From Elgaria multicarinata webbii (taxonomy: Eukaryota > Chordata > Lepidosauria > Squamata > Anguidae), in the NCBI RefSeq assembly GCF_023053635.1, contig NC_086192.1, forward strand, positions 16,654,001-16,718,000: DNA of 64,000 nt. The letters run 5' to 3'. Shown here piece by piece: positions 57,618 through 64,000 of this stretch (position 1 is the first letter of the stretch; the number at the start of each line of letters is the position of its first letter). Under the pieces are notes generated by a model. It ran no database searches. It was not told the origin of the DNA and saw nothing but the letters and a program-made list of their open reading frames with translations. Position numbers and translations under genes: made by a program.

Positions 57618-58186
57618 CTATCCAATCGCCAGCATTGAAGTAAGATTAATTGTCAGTCCAGTCAGCTTCTGTACATGGTCTAGGAGTTGAGATGCTGTCT
57701 TGTCTTTCGCCTCAGGCAGCAAAAAGGTGTTGGGCTGGCCCTGCCTTGGAGACTGCATAGGATTATGCTCTGAAGTGCGTTTATTTACAAAGTTATACAT
57801 GTCTCCCAGGCAGTTCTCTGGAGTTCCTCCTGGTATGGGTGGCTGAACCTGGCCACTGTCGTCATCTGCCTCCCCGCTCAAAAACCCCTGTTCTGTTTGA
57901 GCTTACAGTAGCATGTTGTTGTTCCCTGTTGTATTGCAAAGTATTCTGGGGTGGCCTGGTCTGATATGAGCACTGAAGACCCATCCGCTGCTCGTGGTGG
58001 AGATGAAAAGCGCTAGAAGTGGTTTGTTGATATGGATCCACACTTTCGGACTCTCCTTGGTGGCTTTGGGGGCTGTTATGATGAGCACCTGTGTGTCGAA
58101 ACCGGCCACGACGCCACTGCGAAGGACACATTTGTCTTTTGCGTTTTGCAGAGTTTTACATTGGTGTTTATCTTGCACACTGCCTT
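57618..58186 (-). other. Unidentified open frames (decayed retrocopy or uncharacterised exon)
   Basis: Three overlapping minus-strand frames of 87-91 codons cover this stretch. One (58131-57862) reads like a natural protein, for example GRFRHTGAHHNSPQSHQGES and DPYQQTTSSAF; it starts after an acceptor-like gtccttcgcag and meets an ACT|gtaagc donor-like site near 57909. A second (57881-57618) begins MSGEADDDSGQVQPPIPGG and includes FLLPEAKDKTASQLLDHV. Composition differs from the chance frames elsewhere in the window. I do not recognise the family. A broken processed copy, a lizard gene exon or chance are all possible. Confidence 0.3.
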
Positions 58187-58289
58187 GAGAGGGGTTCCAT
58201 TCTTGAATGCAGCCTAAAAATCATTTTAAATAAATAAGTCCATCTCAAAGCATGCCTTACTACTTTGAGGCCCAGTATTGGGCGAAAGG

Positions 58290-58470
58290 CGGGATACAAA
58301 TAAATATCATAATTACGTATTATTATTAATATAATATTTACATTCCACCTTTTCCCCAATGCTGGGACTCAAAGCAGTTTACAAGATTAAAACATATAAA
58401 TACAAATTGACAAAAGTTAAAATAGAATTAAACCCCTGTAATACTGAAAACACTTAATTATTATTAAAAA
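58290..58470. repeat. LINE-like A/T-rich repeat block
   Basis: 'attccaccttttccccaatg', 'gactcaaagcagtttacaag' and 'attaaaacatataaatacaa' are a common lizard repeat segment. A similar one lies at 63495-63580. Confidence 0.5.
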
Positions 58471-58861
58471 ACAACCACCAGGTCCTCTTTTTCTCCCCAT
58501 CTCCCCATGGCTTCGCCTCTCTGTTTTTGAAGTAGTTCAAAGTGCACGGGGATTTCAGGTTTTATTGGAGTTTTATTATTGGCGCCTCCTCCTTTTCCAA
58601 TCCGTGGTTTGCACTGCCCAGCTTTCGCCTGCTGGGTGCCGAAGGGGCTCAGAATGCTGGTCTGGAAAGGCTGGGCGCGGGAGTGCACGTGGGGTGGAAT
58701 GAAAGAGGGTCAGAGATGCCCAAACCCAGACAGCCCTGTTTCACATGTTTCTGTATATTTGCTAAATAGTGTGAGAGAGGCCATCTGTGCTATCTGACTT
58801 GTTTGGGACCCATCACCTACAAATGTGTGAGTCAGTTCTTCAATTATTCGCTAAGGCTGGG

Positions 58862-58965
58862 CCAATAAATCTCCACGTGATCTCTCGGTCACCGCGCACA
58901 GATCCTGCCACTGTCTGCTGCCACTTTCCGCCCAGCTCCGCAGAGCTCCAGTTCCTCGCAAGTCC
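58862..58965 (+). promoter_or_regulatory. Promoter-like segment of the 58966 exon
   Basis: CCAAT box at 58862-58866 and a CACGTG E-box at 58874-58879, then about 90 nt of pyrimidine- and CpG-containing sequence up to the ATG. No TATA box. Confidence 0.4.
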
Positions 58966-59136
58966 ATGGCGGAGCAATTTCTAAAGGACCTTGAGGCTTC
59001 AGGCCTGAGGGAGCCGGCGGAAATGAGGCCTCGGGTGATCCAATGGGTGGAGGGGCTGTTCCCCGGTGTGGAGTCAGTCACGGCGGAGACCCTCCAGCGG
59101 TGGATGGAAGGAAAACCAGGGGAGCTCCTCCTCCTT
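58966..59136 (+). CDS. Probable first coding exon of an unrecognised rhodanese-like gene
   Basis: ATG to a canonical CTCCTT|gtaagt donor, 57 codons in phase 0. The peptide starts MAEQFLKDLEASGLREPAEM and has an amphipathic N-terminal part with PRVIQWVEGLFPGVE. It ends SVTAETLQRWMEGKPGELLL plus L. The last part fits the opening of a rhodanese domain, where a 'xIsaeeLxxxL...LLLLDvR' strand begins; the next exon would be expected to start with Asp. That exon was not found before 64000. The codon usage is not GC-run-driven, and a promoter-like segment precedes it. The gene is divergent to MED31. The domain call is inference from a short similarity; the catalytic part is not visible. Confidence 0.5.
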
Positions 59137-59227
59137 GTAAGTGGCTTCTGCTCATTGTTGGAGAACGATGCTGCCCGCCTGCTTTGGGATTCACAGCTGC
59201 TTTTCCAATAAGTTTGTGATTGGAAAA

Positions 59228-59325
59228 CTTGGGGCTCTCGAGATGTGCTGGACTACAACTCCCAGAATCCCCCAGCCATCATTCTGGGAGTCTAACACAA
59301 CTGGAGGACTCTGCATTGGAGAAGG
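59228..59325. repeat. Hairpin-type interspersed repeat
   Basis: 'gatgtgctggactacaactc', 'ccagaatcccccagccatca' and 'ttctgggagtctaacacaac' then 'tggaggactctgca', with the characteristic complementary arms. Confidence 0.75.
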
Positions 59326-59434
59326 TTGAGTGGCTAGGTCTTGTGAGTGGATGTGACGGGACTCCAAGGCCACTACTATGTCACTGTGAGGCCACCGGGA
59401 AAGGGGCTGGAGCAGTAGGGTCAGGGGCAGGCCT

Positions 59435-59530
59435 TGGGCCCAGAAGGTCTCAGGTTCCGTTCCTGGCTTGTCTCTGGAAAATAGACCTTGGGCCGCAGCA
59501 AGGCCTCTCTCTCTACCTCCGACTTTGGAG
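59435..59530 (+). repeat. tRNA-type SINE fragment (diverged)
   Basis: 'cagaaggtctcaggttccgt' and 'tcctggcttgtctctggaaa' match the B-box side of the SINE at 14505. Confidence 0.45.
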
Positions 59531-59979
59531 AACTGCTCTTAGTCCGAGGGGACCGGGCTGGGCTGCATGGGGCTGCAGTCTGACTGGGCAGAGGGCAGCT
59601 CCTGACCCCTTTAGCCCACCGTGAGGCCTTTGTGCCAACTGTTGGGCCTCCCAAAGGCTGCTCTGTGCTGAATGGAGCATGAAAGAACGAGCCTGGGGCT
59701 CTCCTCCCGCTCTGGGTTGGAGGGCAAAAGTGAGGAACATGGGAAGCGCCGCCCCCTCTTGGTCCATCTAGCCCAGTGATCGGCACAGACTGGCAGCTGC
59801 ATCGGCTGTCCAGGGCTTCAGGCAGGTGTTTTTTCATTCTTATTTGGAGTGGCTGCCAGGGAGCAAGCCTGGGTCCTTCTGCACGCAAAGGCTGTGCCCT
59901 GCCAGGGAGCCAGAGCCCTTCCGCGAGCGAGGTTGTTTCCTTAACGGGATACAAGATCTCTTACTCAGATGCCAGGCTT

Positions 59980-60110
59980 GGCAGTAGTACATGTGAAAAG
60001 GGCTGCAGGAGATCACCAGCTGACTGGGAGTCAGGAGTGTGTTGGGGCTGCAGCCAGGGCTGATATGATCTTAGGCTGCCTGGGAAGAACCATAGTAAGA
60101 GTTCCATTTC
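59980..60110 (+). repeat. CR1-type LINE fragment
   Basis: 'gtagtacatgtgaaaagggc', 'gatcaccagctgactgggag' and 'gatatgatcttaggctgcct' follow the order of a CR1-derived segment known from sauropsids. Confidence 0.5.
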
Positions 60111-62507
60111 ATCCCACGTTAGTCAGAGCTCCTCTGACTAAAGGCCCAGAGGGGCGGTGGGCTCTGCCTCGTCCTCCAGCAGAGGCTGGGCAGGCGTCCC
60201 TTGGCGCTGCATTCGCTCTGGATTCCCTGCATCAAGGCAGGGGCTCTGGGTCCGATGGGCTCCAAGGCCCCTCCGACCCGTAGGATCCACTCTCGTTCCA
60301 TGTTGAGTTCTGCCTCTTAGAAGTCCAGTGACTGCCTGGCGTGCAGGCAGTGTGGAGGAGTGGTGTGAACATGCGCCCTACTTGTGTGCCCGGTCAACAG
60401 ATGTGGTAGGCAAAGATCGGCCGAACCTCTTTGACCAGAGCTGACATGAGGGCAGGAGAGAGAGAGAAAATGGGTGCGCCCTGGGAACCTGGGCCCTCCT
60501 CTCCAATCCCTTTTGCCTCGCTTAACAGCGGTGATTGTTTGTCTTCGGCCTTGAAGAATTTGCTCACGTAAATATTTCCAGATTAGGGCTTCCTATGGTC
60601 CTTCTTGGGAATATTTCCCCATGACTTCGTTGGACACAATCCTCCTTGGGGCATTGGGGTGGGTGGGCAGGTGTCCTACATTTCAGAAGAGAGCCCTCTA
60701 CGCGAAGGGACGTGTCCTGCCCTCGTCTGGTTCGACGTCAAGACCCCAGAGCAGGGAGCAGATGCACCTGGGGGCCTCAGGCTGAGCAGCCCCCTGGCCA
60801 GCCTTCTCTGCTGTGGTGGGATGTGTTGCGTTTGCGTTTGAAGTCTTACTTTGGAGGTTGCACCCATACTTGTGAATTTGCCTGTGCAAATTGGTGCCCT
60901 CTTTTCTGGGTGATGCAGAAGTGGGCACGCTGTGGGGAAGGAAAGCCAAGAAAGAGCCTGCGGGTGGCCAGAGCATTCAGGCGAGCTCTGCTGCCGTTCT
61001 CCCGGACGGAGGAGTCCCTAACACCGGCAGCCTTTGTTCACGGCCGCACAGGCTCCCTTTCAGCTTTGCCATGGCTCCCTTCTGCGCACTTTTAAAGCCT
61101 CTCTGCGTTCGGTCCTGGGCATGTTTCATGGGGAACAGGCCAGGCTGAATTCCGTGGCAGGACTTCCCCCAAAGGGGCCTAGGGGCGCAGAGGCATCCAG
61201 CTCCTTTCTGGAGGGGGCTGCTCCGCGAGCCTGCAGAGCCCAAGGGCATTGCCAGCCCGGTTTTTGGGAAGGAGGAGGATAGCAGGGGCCTTGTGCCTGG
61301 CTCCCAGCGTGCCAATGGCTGCTATGCCCATGGAGCATTTCGCACCAGCCCCTTCAGCCATCCTGGCCTCCTTCATACATACAAATGCTTCAGATTGCAG
61401 CATCTCTGGATCCCACAAAGGGGCTCATTTCCAAACTGCTCACGTTTGCCACGGCGGGCCTTCATTCATTCACGAATCAGGGCAGTGTGTTGCCAGCCAA
61501 GCCTGCTTGGATTCACAGGAGAGCTCAAGCCGAAGCGGCCCTGCGTGAGCGGAGTCATCAAAAGGGCTCTATGGTGGGGCCGGGCTGGTTTTGCGTGGGC
61601 TGCTCCCTGATCTGTGCCTTGCCTGGCTGGCGACCCAGATTCTTGCTTCCCGAGAAGGCTCAAGAAAACCCTGTGGTCACCCACAGAGCCAAGCCTCTAA
61701 GGCCTCACTGGACGTTCCCTTATTTTTAAAGCTGCCATTTATACAGTAGCCTCAAAATGTCCTCCTAACCTTTTTTTAGTTATGGTTTTGTTATTTTTAA
61801 ACCGTGAGATATTGTAAACCTTTTAGCTGCATCCTATAATCTTACCCATTCCAACAGAACATTGAGGAGCTCAGTTATTATGCTTCTAACGCTGACTTAT
61901 TCTTAGCTTTTGTTAATATAACTGGGTATCGCTTACTCAAAGGGGCTGCAGTGGCTGGGACAGTGAAATCCCTCCCCAGTAAACACAGCCTTGGGGCTAA
62001 AAGCAGAGCACGGCCTGCGAGTTCACTGTCTATTCTGATGCCTGCAGAGCACGGTGCCCCTGTTGCGGCAGGCTTGGGCTGAAAGTGTCACATACACGTG
62101 CCAAAATAAACATCTGCATCGCTATTCCTGGCCACCAAAAGCTGGTGCCATTCTTTACAACAAGAAGAAGAAAATAAAGAGGACCCAGAAAATTGAGTCT
62201 ATGCAGAATGCAAGTTCTCTAAAACGAATTTAGCTCAATATGCAGATTGCGAGCGGAGCGGGGAGAGAGAGGGGAGAAGCGTGGCTGAGATTCTCCTCCA
62301 CGACTGTGCACTTCATTCATTCCACACTGACGGAGTCTGTCCTGCTCTGATTTAAAATCCAAGAGGATTTGTTTGTTCTTTGGGTTATGCACGGCAAGCC
62401 GGTATTGAAAGTTCAACATGTACCTCGGCTGCTGCAGTCTATGAAGCGTCAGGTGGTTGTGCCTGGCCCTGCATGGTCCTGCGTCTCTACACCCACCCAC
62501 TAGAGCC

Positions 62508-62632
62508 ACCTCCACCAACCTGGGACCCTCCAGATGTGTTGGCCTGCAACTCCCAGCCATTGGTGATGCCGGCTAGAACTGATAGGAGTTGAAATCCAAT
62601 GGCATCTAGAGGGCTAAGTGTTGACCAATGTA
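62508..62632. repeat. Hairpin-type interspersed repeat
   Basis: 'gggaccctccagatgtgttg', 'gcctgcaactcccagccatt' and 'tgataggagttgaaatccaa' then 'tggcatctagagggc'. Confidence 0.75.
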
Positions 62633-62984
62633 GATGAAACTCCGTCCACGGAGGAGAGAACCAAACCTTGAAGAATGACAACTCTAGCAACTCGCCCAGA
62701 GGAAATTTTAATAAGGCAAAGAATCGGACAAGGCAGGGATAGCGATTCCTCAGAAGTAGGGGGCAGAAAACGGGGGCTGTGCTTGATGAAGAGAGACCGT
62801 TGGCATTTACCTTTTTGGTAAATTTCCTGTGACAGACGCTGCAGTGTCTTCAACAAAACAGACAGGGTTGTGCAGCCCATTATGCATTAAAAGCCTGAAG
62901 GAAAAAAGAGCGCCGGTGCAGCAGACGCTTTTGCACACAATGCATTGCAGGAGGCGCGTTCCCATTGTTGCCCTACGGTGTAAT

Positions 62985-63470
62985 TTTTGAGATGAGACGT
63001 CCAGAACGGCACACGGTATTCCAAATGTGGGGTCGCCATAGAGTTATACAAAAGTATGAGAGTTCTGGCTGATACGTTTGTTTTGTCTTTTTCTTGACCC
63101 TTTTCCTACTGACCCTTCACATGGAATTTGGCTTTTTCACTGCTGTCTCGCATTGAGTTGGTATTTTCCTTGAGCCACGCATCAGAACCCAAGGTCTCTT
63201 TCCTGGTTAGCCCAATCCAATCCAGACTCCCTCGGCATAAATCTGAAAGCTGGGCATTTTTAAACAAATGTCTCAGAGTGCATCTCTTCGTCGTCCCTTC
63301 CTTGGGTCTACTCTGCCAGCTTGCCACCCGTTTGCCCAGTTTGGGCAGATCCTTCTGGAGCGCTTCATCAGCTGCCTGCCTGCCTGCCTGGGTTTCACTG
63401 TCCTGAATAATTCGGCATCACCTGCAAACATGGCCCTCTGCACTGTTCACTCACTACTCCATCTATTCAC
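62985..63470 (-). repeat. CR1-type LINE fragment (inverted)
   Basis: 'acgtccagaacggcacacgg', 'tattccaaatgtggggtcgc', 'agcccaatccaatccagact' and 'aataattcggcatcacctgc' with 'aaacatggccctctgcactg' resemble the complement of a CR1 internal/3' region. Diverged, so boundaries are approximate. Confidence 0.5.
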
Positions 63471-64000
63471 ATATTTAGTGACGAAAACATTGATTTCCCA
63501 CCTTTCCAAAAGGTTCAAGGTAGCAAACAAAGAAAGGAATAAAGTATATATGGATTTAAAACAAAACAATCAAGACATAATAGAATCCTAAAACACCCCT
63601 TCTTAAAAGAAGAAACAGAGCAGCAAAACCCAGAAAGATAAAAATATAAGAAGGAGCCTTGTAAACCCACAGGTGGGCAGAATGTGTTTGGGGCTTCAAC
63701 TAAGAGCCACCACCAGGTGTCTAGATGTGCTTTCTGCCCACCCCCGTTCTAAGGTGTGACTGACAGTTCCCCCTAATGCCTGGAATAGGGTGTTGAATGG
63801 ATGGAGGGGGGGGGGCGTTCCCCCAGATGTCTGGAGGGTCCTTGGGCATGACCTGCCTTCTCAAGGGTCACCTGGAAACCTTCCAAGATTTTCTCCAGCA
63901 GATACAATGTTTCCGACGTAATTTGAACAGCCACCAGGCATGCTCACTTTCAAGGGGGCTCTCTCCAAAGAGGCTGTGCATGCGAAAGGCTTATTTATAA

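Larger units (their letters stand above)
56036..58860. other. Intergenic stretch upstream of MED31
   Basis: Contains an (aat)n run near 56080-56107, the hAT-like element with its CR1 insertion (56190-57055), open frames of unknown origin (57618-58186) and a LINE-like A-rich block (58290-58470). No established gene is recognised; 57060-57600 shows nothing specific. Confidence 0.5.
59137..64000. other. Downstream of the 58966 exon: intron or intergenic, repeat-rich
   Basis: Holds hairpin-type repeats (59228, 62508), SINE/CR1 fragments (59430-60110) and an AT-rich unique block (61730-62010). Inverted CR1 sequence and a LINE-like block (63495-63580) fill the right end. 60400-61700 shows no feature I can support. 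Confidence 0.5.

Noticed and set aside
60605-60841. Frame containing WFDVKTPEQ, tempting as the second exon of the rhodanese-like gene
   Set aside because: The motif vaguely recalls DVRTPEE, but no acceptor AG precedes it in the required phase and the following residues do not fit the fold.
62219-62560. 113-codon minus-strand frame
   Set aside because: It starts in a hairpin-type repeat and continues into unrecognised sequence without a domain; probably chance.

Overview
The window is a piece of vertebrate nuclear genome, most likely from a squamate reptile (a lizard). It carries many CR1-type LINE 3' ends, some closing with the tattoo attctatg, plus tRNA-derived SINEs of squamate type, the hairpin-like repeat family with 'aactcccat' and its complement, and several non-autonomous hAT-like DNA transposons. 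No Alu or mammalian L1 was seen. The locus is GC-rich with long introns. Many long open frames occur by chance in GC-rich DNA, and few of them are genes.

Four orthologous genes were recognised exon by exon, in the order known from human 17p13. PITPNM3 (minus strand) has its first six coding exons between 32451 and 1303 and runs off the left edge. KIAA0753, also called moonraker or OFIP (minus), is complete from 45830 to 36082 in 16 coding exons. TXNDC17/TRP14 (plus) is complete from 46877 to 50410 in four exons. MED31 (minus) is complete from 55399 to 52091 in four exons. For all four, reading phases agree across every proposed junction. KIAA0753 and TXNDC17 are head to head across a CpG-rich shared promoter. 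TXNDC17 and MED31 are tail to tail.

Region by region: 1-32.5 kb is PITPNM3 and its introns, with CR1 copies, a GA-rich minisatellite, two ATT microsatellites, one broken gypsy-type LTR-element fossil (about 15.9-17.7 kb) and several AT-rich islands that may be regulatory. 32.4-33.0 kb is the PITPNM3 CpG-island promoter. 36-46 kb is KIAA0753. 46.9-50.5 kb is TXNDC17. 51-55.9 kb is MED31, whose third intron holds a dense cluster of inverted-repeat elements, including an almost perfect 142-bp palindrome. 56-64 kb is mostly repeats, plus one probable first coding exon at 58966-59136 of an unrecognised gene whose sequence resembles the start of a rhodanese domain.

The genes do not form a pathway: they are a phosphoinositide-transfer-family protein, a centriole/cilium scaffold, a thioredoxin-like oxidoreductase and a Mediator subunit. 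No new biological system was found. The most useful leads are the palindrome, the rhodanese-like exon, a phase-compatible absence of one KIAA0753 segment, a microsatellite beside a weak PITPNM3 splice donor, and RFX-type X-boxes in two promoters.
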